Below, piece after piece: positions 43,660 to 51,663 of a DNA stretch of 64,000 nt. The position numbers and the translations under genes were made by a program. Below the pieces are notes generated by a model, which was given only the letters and a program-made list of their open reading frames with translations, searched no databases and was not told where the DNA came from. Position 1 is the stretch's first letter; each line of letters starts with the position of its first letter. The stretch comes from JBFELU01 sp041572755 (GTDB lineage Bacteria > Actinomycetota > Acidimicrobiia > Spongiisociales > UBA11373). The stretch is taken from contig JBFFRY010000002.1 of NCBI GenBank assembly GCA_041572755.1, positions 67,951-131,950 of the forward strand, given 5' to 3'.

Positions 43660-43762
43660 CGGGCGGCCCCCGTTCCTTCGGGGTCGACTCGGGGGTGGCC
43701 GGGGTGATCGTGTACCGGGCGATCGAGGAGGGGCGACGGGTCGGTTGCGGCTGCGGCGTACA

Positions 43763-43768
43763 TAGACT
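43763..43768 (+). promoter_or_regulatory. -10 element of tRNA-Ala
   Basis: TAGACT lies exactly 11 bases before the mature tRNA 5' end, the same spacing as at three other tRNA genes here. Confidence 0.55.
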
Positions 43769-43779
43769 GTCGGGAACCC

Positions 43780-43853
43780 GGGGATGTAGCTCAGTCCGGC
43801 AGAGCACCTGGTTTGCAACCAGGGGGTCAGGGGTTCGAATCCCCTCATCTCCA
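43780..43853 (+). tRNA. tRNA-Ala (anticodon TGC)
   Basis: A complete cloverleaf of 74 bases. The acceptor stem GGGGATG/CATCTCC has one G-U pair, the D arm is GCTC...GAGC, the anticodon loop is TTTGCAA, the T loop is TTCGAAT, and A is the discriminator. CCA is not encoded. A thiolase gene starts 21 bases after it, so the two are probably on one transcript. Confidence 0.97.
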
Positions 43854-43874
43854 CAGCCTTGAAACGGAGGTCTC

Positions 43875-45026
43875 ATGCGCAACGCCGTCATCGTGGACGC
43901 CGTTCGAACCCCGATCGGACGCCGCAACGGGATGTTGAAGGACTGGCACCCGGCTGATCTGGCTTCGGTGCCGCTCGCCGCGCTGGTCGAGCGGAACGAG
44001 ATGGATGCCGCCGTCGTCGATGACGTGATCTTGGGTTGCGTCTCCCAGACCGGCGAGCAGACCGGCAATCTGGGCCGGTGGGCGGCGCTGGCGGCGGGCT
44101 ATCCCGAGGAGGTCCCGGCGGTGACGATCGACCGCCAGTGCGGGTCGAGCCAGCAGGCGGTCCACTTTGCGGCGCAGGGGGTCATGGCCGGTGTCTACGA
44201 CGTGGTCGTGGCCGGGGGCGTCGAGTCGATGACCCGGGTCCCGATGGGGGTCACCTTCCAGCAGGGTCCGGGCTTCCCGTTCGGCCCCAAAGCCCTGGCC
44301 CGCTACGACAACGGCCTGGTGCCTCAGGGCGTGTCGGCCGAGATGATGGCCGAGAAGTGGGGGATTCCCCGCGTGCGGCTCGATGAGATCTCATTCGAGT
44401 CGCACCTGAGGGCGGCCCGGGCCACCGATGAGGGCCGATTCGAGAGCCAGATCGCTCCCGTCGAGGTCGACGGGGAGATGATGACGGTCGATGAGGGCTT
44501 CCGTCGTGACACGAGCCTCGAGGTGCTGGGCACGCTGAAGCCTGCCTTCAAGAGCGACGGCGTGGTGACGGCGGGGAACTCGTCACAGATCTCCGATGGT
44601 GCCGGCGCCCTGCTCATCGCCGGTGAGGACGTCGCCGAGAAGATGGGATGGACGCCGCTGGCGCGGATCACCGGGTTCTCGGTGGTGGGTACCGATCCCG
44701 TCATCATGCTGTCGGCTCCGATCCCGGCGACCTACGAGGTGCTGGAGAAGGCCGGTTTGTCGGTCGGCGACATCGGGGTCTTTGAGGTCAACGAGGCTTT
44801 TGCGTCGGTGGTGGCGGCCTGGCTGATCGAAACCAACGCCGACTGGGAGAGGACGAACCCCAATGGTGGTGCGATCGCACTGGGTCATCCGTTGGGTGGC
44901 TCCGGGGCGATCCTCATGACGCGGTTGGTGCACGAGATGGCCCGCACCGGTTCCCGTTACGGTCTGCAGACGATGTGTGAGGGCGGCGGAACCGCCAACG
45001 CCACCGTGCTGGAGCTGATCACCTGA
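43875..45026 (+). CDS. thiolase family protein (acetyl-CoA C-acyltransferase)
   Basis: A 383-residue thiolase that splits 3-oxoacyl-CoA to acetyl-CoA plus a shorter acyl-CoA, or the reverse. The nucleophile is Cys89 in DRQCGSSQQA, the second set is NEAF, GGAIALGHPLGGSG (His) and MCEGGG (Cys). A GGAGG ribosome-binding site lies 5 bases before the ATG. The gene follows tRNA-Ala by 21 bases, and the MaoC hydratase lies upstream of the tRNA, suggesting a split beta-oxidation pair. Confidence 0.93.
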   Translation: MRNAVIVDAVRTPIGRRNGMLKDWHPADLASVPLAALVERNEMDAAVVDDVILGCVSQTGEQTGNLGRWAALAAGYPEEVPAVTIDRQCGSSQQAVHFAAQGVMAGVYDVVVAGGVESMTRVPMGVTFQQGPGFPFGPKALARYDNGLVPQGVSAEMMAEKWGIPRVRLDEISFESHLRAARATDEGRFESQIAPVEVDGEMMTVDEGFRRDTSLEVLGTLKPAFKSDGVVTAGNSSQISDGAGALLIAGEDVAEKMGWTPLARITGFSVVGTDPVIMLSAPIPATYEVLEKAGLSVGDIGVFEVNEAFASVVAAWLIETNADWERTNPNGGAIALGHPLGGSGAILMTRLVHEMARTGSRYGLQTMCEGGGTANATVLELIT

Positions 45027-45040
45027 GCACCTTCATCGAG

Positions 45041-45262
45041 GTGCTCATCGCGGTCGCCATCGGCGTCGCCGTCCTCGGGGCCGGCATCTGGGGGGTGCGC
45101 CTGCTGGCTCGGCCGGTCCCGGAACCCGATGCCGACGCCGTGGTCGATGTTGCGGTCGACTACCGGTGCTCGGTGTGCGGGATGCGGTTGACGGTCACCC
45201 AGGCCAGCGAAGCCGCGGTTGCCGCCCCCCGCCACTGCCGCGAGGAGATGGAGCCCGTCTGA
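45041..45262 (+). CDS. small membrane protein with a Cys/His metal-ribbon motif
   Basis: A 73-residue protein with one transmembrane helix (residues ~2-24, LIAVAIGVAVLGAGIWGVRLL) and a soluble tail containing CSVCG and HC, able to bind one metal ion. I do not recognise the family. The GTG start lies 14 bases after the thiolase stop without a clear ribosome-binding site; an upstream CTG in frame is possible but less likely. Confidence 0.65.
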   Translation: MLIAVAIGVAVLGAGIWGVRLLARPVPEPDADAVVDVAVDYRCSVCGMRLTVTQASEAAVAAPRHCREEMEPV

Positions 45263-45385
45263 GGACGGTGCCCGCGTCGGCGGCGTACTGATAGGCCCCG
45301 GAAGGGCCGGACCCCGGTGCCGGGCTGGACACCCCGGCCCGGCGGGACGACGATGAGGGGGCGGCGAGCAGATTGGAGGCTGTGG

Positions 45386-46354
45386 ATGAAGGCAGCCGTT
45401 CGTCACCGGTACGGGTCACCGGGGGTGATCGAGGTCGCCGAGATCGAAAGGCCTTCCGTCGGCGATGATGAGGTCTTGATCCGGGTGCGTGCCGCTTCGG
45501 TGAACCCCTTCGACTGGCACATGCTGCGGGGCCAGCCGTATTTCGTGCGAGTGGAAGCCGGGTTGCGCCGGCCCAAGAAGCCCGGTTTCGGTTTGGACGT
45601 GGCCGGCACGGTGGAGGCGGTCGGTGGGGGCGTGGCCGCCTTCGGCGTGGGCGACGAGGTGTTCGGCGGGGCGTCCGGCGCGTTTGCCGAGTACGTGTGC
45701 GGCTCCCCCAAGAACCTGGTGACCAAGCCGGCGGGGGTCTCGTTCATGGACGCCGCGTCTCTCAACATCGCCGGGATCACCGCTCTGCAGGGTTTGCGGG
45801 ACAAGGGGAAGCTCGAGGCCGGCCAGCGGGTGCTCATCAACGGTGCCTCCGGCGGGGTGGGCACGTTTGCAGTGCAGATCGCCAAGGCGATGGGCGCCGA
45901 GGTGACCGGGGTGTGCAGTTCGCGGAACGTGGAGCTCGTGCGGTCGATCGGCGCCGACCGTGTCATCGACTACACCCGGGAGGATTTCTCTGCCGGCGAT
46001 GAGCGGTACCACGTGATCCTCGACAGCGTGGCCACCAGGCCGCCTTCGGCGTGTCGCCGTGTCTTGGAACCCGGCGGGAGGTTCGTGGCGGTGGGGTCGC
46101 TGTCGATGGGGAACTGGATCGGTCCGATCCGGTTCCTTGCCGGGGTTCGTTTCGCCGGGCTGTTCCGCAGCCAGTCGATGTCGGTGATGCTGGCCCGGAC
46201 CACTGTGGAGGACCTCGCCGAACTGGGGCGCCTCGTCGAGTCGGGGGCGGTCGATCCGGTGATCGAACGCAGTTTCCCGCTCGAGGAAGCCGCGTCCGCC
46301 GTGGCGCACGTCGAGGACGGCCATGCCCGGGGCAAGGTGATCATCACCACCTGA
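45386..46354 (+). CDS. zinc-independent MDR-family NAD(P)H-dependent alcohol/quinone reductase
   Basis: A 322-residue medium-chain dehydrogenase/reductase of the quinone-oxidoreductase type. It has MKAAVRHRYGSP at the start, the GDEVFGG and LINGASGGVGTFAVQIAKAMGA nucleotide-binding segments, and lacks the catalytic zinc cysteines of true alcohol dehydrogenases. It reduces quinones or activated C=C/C=O bonds with NADPH. The ATG at 45386 has GGAGG 6 bases upstream, better than the earlier in-frame start at 45317. Confidence 0.9.
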   Translation: MKAAVRHRYGSPGVIEVAEIERPSVGDDEVLIRVRAASVNPFDWHMLRGQPYFVRVEAGLRRPKKPGFGLDVAGTVEAVGGGVAAFGVGDEVFGGASGAFAEYVCGSPKNLVTKPAGVSFMDAASLNIAGITALQGLRDKGKLEAGQRVLINGASGGVGTFAVQIAKAMGAEVTGVCSSRNVELVRSIGADRVIDYTREDFSAGDERYHVILDSVATRPPSACRRVLEPGGRFVAVGSLSMGNWIGPIRFLAGVRFAGLFRSQSMSVMLARTTVEDLAELGRLVESGAVDPVIERSFPLEEAASAVAHVEDGHARGKVIITT

Positions 46355-46362
46355 CGGTGGCG

Positions 46363-46379
46363 CCCCCGGCCGGCGGGGG
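46363..46379 (+). terminator. stem-loop after the quinone-reductase-like gene
   Basis: CCCCCG and CGGGGG form a 6-bp stem around a 5-base loop, starting 8 bases after the stop codon in a convergent gap. No T-run. Confidence 0.45.
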
Positions 46380-46417
46380 AGGATCGGGTCGGGGGGGCGG
46401 CATGAGGCACGGGACCG

Positions 46418-46462
46418 TTGTCCCCAGCTGGGGATGACGCTGGGGAAAACTACACGCGTGTA
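46418..46462. other. cluster of DnaA-box-like 9-mers and two perfect palindromes beside crgA
   Basis: TTGTCCCCA (46418-46426), its near-inverse TGGGGATGA (46429-46437) and TGGGGAAAA (46441-46449) each differ in one or two positions from the actinobacterial DnaA box TTGTCCACA or the TTATCCACA form. The first two form the 14-bp palindrome TCCCCAGCTGGGGA (46421-46434). The 12-bp palindrome TACACGCGTGTA (46451-46462) ends right at the crgA stop. Confidence 0.4.
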
Positions 46463-46463
46463 A

Positions 46464-46709
46464 TCAGTGGAAGTTGAGGGTCATCAGGAACCCGACCCCG
46501 ATTCCCCCGAGCCCGGCGAACAGCCACTTGCTGTCCGAACCACCCGGAAAGACCCCCAGGTAGTTAAGGATGATCACGATTGCGCCGATGGCCATGAGAG
46601 AGAACATCAGAGCCACGTACCACGTTGGCGACGTCTTGTCCTCTTTGGGGGGCGGCGGCGCCACCGGGCCACTGCGCTTCGGCTTGCGGCGACCTTTCGA
46701 CTTCGGCAT
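46464..46709 (-). CDS. crgA: cell division protein CrgA
   Basis: An 81-residue membrane protein: a basic MPKSKGRRKPKR tail, Trp/Tyr before the first helix (TWYVALMFSLMAIG), a short loop, a second helix (LFAGLGGIGVGFLMTL) and the NFH ending. CrgA is found only in actinobacteria, localises to the septum and helps recruit divisome proteins. The ATG lies 6 bases after a minus-strand TACCCT, so the mRNA is probably leaderless. As in mycobacteria, it neighbours trpG and the PASTA kinase cluster. Confidence 0.92.
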   Translation of the reverse strand: MPKSKGRRKPKRSGPVAPPPPKEDKTSPTWYVALMFSLMAIGAIVIILNYLGVFPGGSDSKWLFAGLGGIGVGFLMTLNFH

Positions 46710-46715
46710 GAGGCC

Positions 46716-46721
46716 AGGGTA
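46716..46721 (-). promoter_or_regulatory. -10 candidate of crgA
   Basis: Minus-strand TACCCT, 6 bases before the ATG and without a ribosome-binding site between; leaderless layout. Confidence 0.45.
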
Positions 46722-46744
46722 GCCGTCCCCGGAGGGCGGGCCCC

Positions 46745-47596
46745 ATGGCATCAGGAGCCGGAGTGACGACCCTCGATTGGAAACCGACCGTTGCCCGCCG
46801 CAGGGTCGACGCGGCCGCTGTGGCCCGGGTCTCCGGGAAGGCCCTGCTTGGTGTCGGACTCTTCATTCTCGGCTTCGTGGCCTACGAGCTCTTCGTGACG
46901 TCGGTGTTCGCCCGGCGAGCCCAGGACGGCCTCACCGCGGAGTTGGATCAGAGGATCGCCACCGTCGCAACCGGTGTCGAGGGCTATACCCCCGGGGCGC
47001 TTCCCGAGTCGCCGATCCGACTCCCCGCCGAGCTGTCCGTCGTGATGGCTGCCCCCCAGGAGGAGACAGGTGCCGTCATGGACCCGGCCGTTGAAGAGGT
47101 CGCCGGTGGCGAGTTGCCGGGGGAGGTGCTCTCCGAGGAGACGGCGATCGTCACCGAGCCGCTTCCCCCGGCGGGGAACGCCATCGGGCGGATCGTGATC
47201 CCGGCCGCCGCCGTCGATTGGACAGTCGTCGAAGGCGTGAGCGTGGCGGATCTGCGCACCGGTGCGGGGCACATGCCGGACACGCCGCTGCCGGGGCAGC
47301 CGGGGAACGCCGTGATCAGCGGCCATCGCACCACCTACGGGGCTCCGTTCTTCCATCTCGACCGGGTGGAGCCCGGCGACGAGATAACGGTCACCACCGC
47401 CACCGGTACGCACGCCTATCAGGTGGTCGAGTCCCGGGTCGTGGGCCCCAACGACACCTGGGTCACCGGGCAGTGGGATGGGGCGTGGCTCACCCTCACC
47501 ACCTGCAACCCGCGGTTCAGTTCTCGCGAGCGGCTGGTGGTGTTCGCTCACCTCGTGGGTGGACCGAATGCCGAGGCTATCGTGGGGTCCCCGTGA
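46745..47596 (+). CDS. class E sortase
   Basis: A 283-residue membrane-anchored transpeptidase that links surface proteins to the cell wall. One transmembrane helix (residues ~32-54) is followed by a long Pro/Glu-rich spacer and the sortase domain with His194 in SGHRTTYG, Cys254 in TTCNPRF and Arg261. The Tyr after the His loop is the mark of class E. It probably uses an LAXTG-type signal. The ATG is chosen with GGAGGGCGGG upstream; GTG at 46763 is possible. Coupled (GTGA) to the next small gene. Confidence 0.9.
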   Translation: MASGAGVTTLDWKPTVARRRVDAAAVARVSGKALLGVGLFILGFVAYELFVTSVFARRAQDGLTAELDQRIATVATGVEGYTPGALPESPIRLPAELSVVMAAPQEETGAVMDPAVEEVAGGELPGEVLSEETAIVTEPLPPAGNAIGRIVIPAAAVDWTVVEGVSVADLRTGAGHMPDTPLPGQPGNAVISGHRTTYGAPFFHLDRVEPGDEITVTTATGTHAYQVVESRVVGPNDTWVTGQWDGAWLTLTTCNPRFSSRERLVVFAHLVGGPNAEAIVGSP

Positions 47597-47745
47597 TCAG
47601 CCGTCTGTTCTCGTCGCTGCCCGGCCCCACCTACGTCCGGGTCCTGCAGATGATCGTCATCGCGGCGGCGAGCCTGGTGTTGCTGATCCTGTGCTACGAA
47701 TGGCTCGGCAACGCGTTCCTCGACACGGGAGGCAGGGTCGGTTGA
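47593..47745 (+). CDS. 50-residue single-pass membrane protein
   Basis: A very short gene overlapping the sortase stop (GTGA) and the trpG start (TTGA), so it is co-translated with both. It has one transmembrane helix (residues ~18-36) after a polar start VISRLFSSLPGPTYVRV, and a short outer tail ending GGRVG. No family is recognised. Its place between sortase and trpG and its tight coupling suggest a partner of the sortase. Confidence 0.65.
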   Translation: MISRLFSSLPGPTYVRVLQMIVIAAASLVLLILCYEWLGNAFLDTGGRVG

Positions 47746-48302
47746 GAATCCTGGTCCTCGACAACTACGACTCGTTCACGTTCAACCTGGTGCAGTACCT
47801 GGGGGAGCTGGGAGCGGATCCGGTCACGATCCGCAGCGACACCATGACGCCCGCCGATGCGGTCCGGGAGCACCGTCCCCAGCGGCTCGTGGTCTCGCCG
47901 GGTCCGGGCCGGCCCGAGAATGCCGGACGCTCGGTCGAATACGTGCGCCAACTCGGACCGGAGATCCCCACGCTCGGTGTGTGCCTCGGCCATCAGGCGA
48001 TCGTGGTCGCCTTCGGCGGCTCGGTGGGGCCGGCCCCTGCCCCCAAGCACGGCAAGACGTCGAAGATCACCCACGATGAGCAGGGGATCTTCGCCGGGCT
48101 CGAGAACCCGTTCATCGCCACCAGGTATCACTCGCTGGCGGCCGTGACCCTGTCGGATGAGCTCGAGGCGACGGCCACCAGCGAGGACGGGGTGATCCAG
48201 GGCGTTCGGCACGCCTCGTTGCCGATCTACGGTGTGCAGTTCCACCCGGAGAGCATCATGACGGTGGAGGGGAAACGCCTGCTGGCGAACTTCCTGGGTT
48301 GA
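47742..48302 (+). CDS. trpG: anthranilate/aminodeoxychorismate synthase glutaminase subunit
   Basis: A 186-residue class I glutamine amidotransferase that feeds ammonia to chorismate for tryptophan or folate synthesis. DNYDSFTFNLVQYL opens it, the nucleophile Cys lies in GVCLGHQ, and the His/Glu pair in FHPES completes the triad. The TTG start overlaps the small membrane gene, with GGGAGGCAGGG upstream. TrpG versus PabA cannot be told; one protein often serves both. Its last 47 bases overlap mutY on the other strand. Confidence 0.92.
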   Translation: MRILVLDNYDSFTFNLVQYLGELGADPVTIRSDTMTPADAVREHRPQRLVVSPGPGRPENAGRSVEYVRQLGPEIPTLGVCLGHQAIVVAFGGSVGPAPAPKHGKTSKITHDEQGIFAGLENPFIATRYHSLAAVTLSDELEATATSEDGVIQGVRHASLPIYGVQFHPESIMTVEGKRLLANFLG

Positions 48303-49140
48303 TCCGGTAGCGGCCTTCTTCACGTTCGAGCATCCCTTCGTGCTCCAGGGCTTCCAGTGCCTCGGCGAGCCGCTCGCGGGAGATGCCGGTGTCACCGGCG
48401 AGCTCGGAGGTCCCGGCCCATCCCCGGGTGACCAACACCCGAATCACCGCGCCTCTCGCTTGGCGGCGGGATCCCTCGAACCGGGCCTGCGGGCGCCGGG
48501 GAGGGGTGACGGCCGGATCGGAACACCACGTCGCCACCGGACAGCGGGCACATGCCGGGTTGCGCCGGTGGCACACCGTCGCCCCGAGATCCATGACGGC
48601 CTGGTTCCAGGTTGCGGCATCGTCGTCGAGGTACCGACGGGCCGCTTCATCGAGCGAGCGGCCTGCGAGTGCCTTGCCATGCCATCGGCTGATGACCCGT
48701 CGGAGATTGGTGTCCACCGCCGGTTGGCGCCGGCCGAAGGCGAAGGCGGCGACGGCGGCCGCGGTGTACCGGCCGACCCCGGGCAGTGAGAGGAGCCCGG
48801 CGACGTCATCGGGCCACCCCTCCGCGGCGACCCTGCGGGCGGTCTCGTGGAGACGCACCGCCCGGCGGTTGTAGCCGAGCCCGGTCCAGGCGGACAGCAC
48901 TTCGGCTCGAGATGCGGCGGCGAGGTCATCCGCCGTGGGGAATCGCTCGAGGAAGCGGTGATAGTGCGGGACCACTCGCGACACCTGGGTCTGTTGCAGC
49001 ATCACCTCGCTGACGAGGACCTCATAGGGATCCGAGGAGTGCCTCCAGGGGAGGTCCCGGCCGTGATTGCGATACCAAGCCAGCAGAGCGGTGTTGCGAT
49101 CGGCTACGGACAGGTCGTGCCTTCGAGGATGCCGAGCCAC
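48256..49140 (-). CDS. mutY: A/G-specific adenine DNA glycosylase (short form)
   Basis: A 294-residue base-excision repair enzyme that removes adenine opposite 8-oxoguanine. The catalytic Glu45 in SEVMLQQTQ, the helix-hairpin-helix LPGVGRYTA, the catalytic Asp143 in VDTNLRR and four iron-sulfur cysteines (190, 197, 200, 206) are all present. The C-terminal NUDIX-like 8-oxoG-recognition domain is absent; a short winged-helix-like tail takes its place. It is the last gene of the leftward envelope cluster, starting inside the kinase gene (37-base overlap), and overlaps trpG tail-to-tail. Confidence 0.9.
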   Translation of the reverse strand: MARHPRRHDLSVADRNTALLAWYRNHGRDLPWRHSSDPYEVLVSEVMLQQTQVSRVVPHYHRFLERFPTADDLAAASRAEVLSAWTGLGYNRRAVRLHETARRVAAEGWPDDVAGLLSLPGVGRYTAAAVAAFAFGRRQPAVDTNLRRVISRWHGKALAGRSLDEAARRYLDDDAATWNQAVMDLGATVCHRRNPACARCPVATWCSDPAVTPPRRPQARFEGSRRQARGAVIRVLVTRGWAGTSELAGDTGISRERLAEALEALEHEGMLEREEGRYRINPGSSPAGVSPPPS

Positions 49141-51623
49141 ACCTGCACCCGGGTCAGCGGGTCGACGACGGTGCCGGCGGCCGGGGATTGCCGGGCGGCC
49201 CGGCCGATGTTGGGATCGCCCGCCGGGAGCTCGACGCAGGCGTCGCTGTTGTCCTGGAAGAACGTGAGACCGGCGTCCCGGATCGTGGGTTTGGCGCCCC
49301 CCGATCCCTGCATCGAGAGACCGATAACGTTCGGCACCGCAACCGGAGCGGCGCCGATCGTGACGGTCACCTCCGTGCCGGGCGCCACCTCTAGTCCGGC
49401 GGCCGGGGTCTGGGCCAATGCCAGGCCGGCCTGGGGGTCTCCGGTCGGCAGGATCTCGACTTCCTTGACGAAGACGAGGCCGACCGCCTCGATCTGGGCT
49501 TGGGCGATCCCCTCGGGCATGCTGAGCACGTTCGGCACCGGGATACCGGGCACTGCTTCACCGACGCTCACGGTGATGATGAGGCCGGGGTCGACCTCGG
49601 TGCCGGGCGGGGGACTCTGCTCGGCGACGCGGCCGTCGAATTCGCTGCCGAACTCCACTTCGACCGGCAGGCCTTCTTGGAGTTCCAGGCCGAGTTCGGC
49701 CAGCGCCGCTTGGGCGTCGTTGAGTGTCAGGCCGAGCAGATTGGGGACGGTGGCCGTCTCGGCCGCCTCACCCACGTGGAGGACCACCACCTCGCCGGGA
49801 GTGAGCTCGTCACCTCCTATCGGATCCTGCTCGGCGATCATCCCGTCGAGCTCGTCGCCGAAGGGAAGCTCCACGGGATCGCCGTACTCGACCAGGAAGC
49901 CGGCTTCGGCGAGCACGTCGCCGGCCTCGTCGGGCTCCAGGCCGATCACGTCGGGCACCTCGACCGCGTCGGCCCCGCTCGAGATCGTCAGGGTGATCGA
50001 GGCGGTTGAGCTCACTTCGGAACCGATGTCGGGATCGATCTCCACCACGAACCCTTCGAGGACATCGTTTGATGGCCGGCGGATGACCCGTATCTGCTCC
50101 GCGGAGAAACCGGCCTGGGAGAGTTGGAAGAGGGCATCTTGCTCGGATCGGTCGGCGACGTCGGGCACCGTGAGCGTCTCCACCCCGATGGCCAATATGA
50201 GGTCGACGCCTGTGCCCGAGTCGACCACCACGTCGGGTTCGGGGTTCTGGGCGATGACGGTGTTGGCCGCAACCCCCGGCGCCGAGGCGAAGGAGACCTC
50301 ACCGAGCGACAGGCCGCTGGACACGACCAGGGATCGGGCCTGGTCGAGGGTGAGCTCGAGGAGGCGGGGCATGGTCACCGCCGCCGGTCCCGTGGAGATG
50401 AGGAGCGTGACCCGGCTTCCCGCTTCCATCTGGGTACCGACGGGGGGGTCGGTCCCGGCGACGAGACCCTCGGGGACCTCGGGGTCGGGAACCTCGGCGC
50501 TGGCCACCTCGAATTCGAGTTCCCGCAGCGACGCTTCGGCGCTGGTGACGTCGGCGAGCCGAACGTCGGGGACGGTGACGAGGTCGGCCGTGCCGGTCGA
50601 GGAGAGGACGCGGAGCAGCAGGATGAGGCCGAGGCCCAGGATCGCCGTGGCGGCCATGATGCCGATCACCCAGGTGCTGGTGCTGACCCGGCTCGGCTCC
50701 TGGTAAGGGATTTCGCGGTAGGTCGGCGCGGCCGGGGTGGGGACCGCAGCGTGGAGGAGTTGGGTCTCGGCCTCGCTCGTGGTCTGGGCAGTGGGGTCGA
50801 GCCCGGCCAGAAAGCGCTCCAGGTCGTCGCGCAGCTCTTCGGCCGTGGCGTATCTCGCTTCCGGGTCCTTGGCGAGGGTGCGAAGCACGATGGCTTCCAG
50901 GCCTGCGGGGACCTCGGGGTTGAGACGCGAGGGTGGCTCCGGGTACTCGCGGACGTGCTGGTAGGCGACTGCGATGGGACTCTCTCCCGAGAACGGGGGC
51001 TGGCCCGTCAGCAGCTCGTACATCACGACCCCGAGCGAATACAGGTCGGAGCGGGCGTCGGCCCTGTGCCCTTGCGCCTGTTCCGGGCTGAAGTAGGTGG
51101 CGGTTCCGATCACCGCACCCGTTCGGGTCAGCTGCTCCGAGTCGTCCCACGCCCGGGCGATGCCGAAGTCGGTGACCTTGACGGTGCCGTCCTTGGTCAG
51201 CAGCACGTTGGCCGGCTTGATGTCGCGATGCACCAGCCCGGCGAGATGGGCTTCGGCGAGTGCCGAGGCGACGTCGGAGGCGATCTCGGCGACCCGATTG
51301 GGAAGCAGGGTGCCTTCGCTCTTGAGGATCTGGCGGAGGTTTCGGCCCTTGACGAGCTCCATGACCATGTAGTGGGTGTCGCCGTCGACACCCCAGTCGT
51401 GGACGCCCACCACGTTGGGATGGGAGAGATTGGCGGCTGCGGTCGCTTCCCGGCGGAACCGCTCGACGAACGCTTCGCTGTCGGCGAGTTGCCCGTGGAG
51501 CACCTTGACCGCGACCTGGCGGCCCAGGCTGCGGTCCTGAGCCACGTAGACGTCGGCCATTCCGCCGCGGGCGAGATGGGATACCAGGGCGTATCGTCCT
51601 GATAGGACGCGTAGCGATTCCAC
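49104..51623 (-). CDS. pknB: PknB-type serine/threonine kinase with seven PASTA repeats
   Basis: An 839-residue transmembrane kinase that controls cell-wall growth and division. Kinase part: residues ~10-272, with the glycine loop ARGGMADVY, Lys40, HRDIKPAN (Asp134) and DFG (152-154). A transmembrane helix lies at ~318-340. Outside, seven PASTA units follow (boundaries near TVPDV, TMPRL, TVPDVA, EVPDVIG, TVPNLLG, PVPNVL, AVPNVIG), against four in mycobacterial PknB. PASTA domains bind muropeptides and beta-lactams. The GTG at 51623 gives a normal short N-terminus; upstream frame overlaps pbpA. No second kinase (PknA) is present. Confidence 0.93.
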   Translation of the reverse strand: MESLRVLSGRYALVSHLARGGMADVYVAQDRSLGRQVAVKVLHGQLADSEAFVERFRREATAAANLSHPNVVGVHDWGVDGDTHYMVMELVKGRNLRQILKSEGTLLPNRVAEIASDVASALAEAHLAGLVHRDIKPANVLLTKDGTVKVTDFGIARAWDDSEQLTRTGAVIGTATYFSPEQAQGHRADARSDLYSLGVVMYELLTGQPPFSGESPIAVAYQHVREYPEPPSRLNPEVPAGLEAIVLRTLAKDPEARYATAEELRDDLERFLAGLDPTAQTTSEAETQLLHAAVPTPAAPTYREIPYQEPSRVSTSTWVIGIMAATAILGLGLILLLRVLSSTGTADLVTVPDVRLADVTSAEASLRELEFEVASAEVPDPEVPEGLVAGTDPPVGTQMEAGSRVTLLISTGPAAVTMPRLLELTLDQARSLVVSSGLSLGEVSFASAPGVAANTVIAQNPEPDVVVDSGTGVDLILAIGVETLTVPDVADRSEQDALFQLSQAGFSAEQIRVIRRPSNDVLEGFVVEIDPDIGSEVSSTASITLTISSGADAVEVPDVIGLEPDEAGDVLAEAGFLVEYGDPVELPFGDELDGMIAEQDPIGGDELTPGEVVVLHVGEAAETATVPNLLGLTLNDAQAALAELGLELQEGLPVEVEFGSEFDGRVAEQSPPPGTEVDPGLIITVSVGEAVPGIPVPNVLSMPEGIAQAQIEAVGLVFVKEVEILPTGDPQAGLALAQTPAAGLEVAPGTEVTVTIGAAPVAVPNVIGLSMQGSGGAKPTIRDAGLTFFQDNSDACVELPAGDPNIGRAARQSPAAGTVVDPLTRVQVWLGILEGTTCP

Positions 51624-51663
51624 GATCGGGCACGATGGTACCGGAGACCCCGGCCAGTGGGAC

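Noticed and set aside
46418..46462. Chromosome origin (oriC)
   Set aside because: Only three imperfect DnaA-box-like sites in 32 bases, no AT-rich unwinding region, and no dnaA or dnaN gene next to it.
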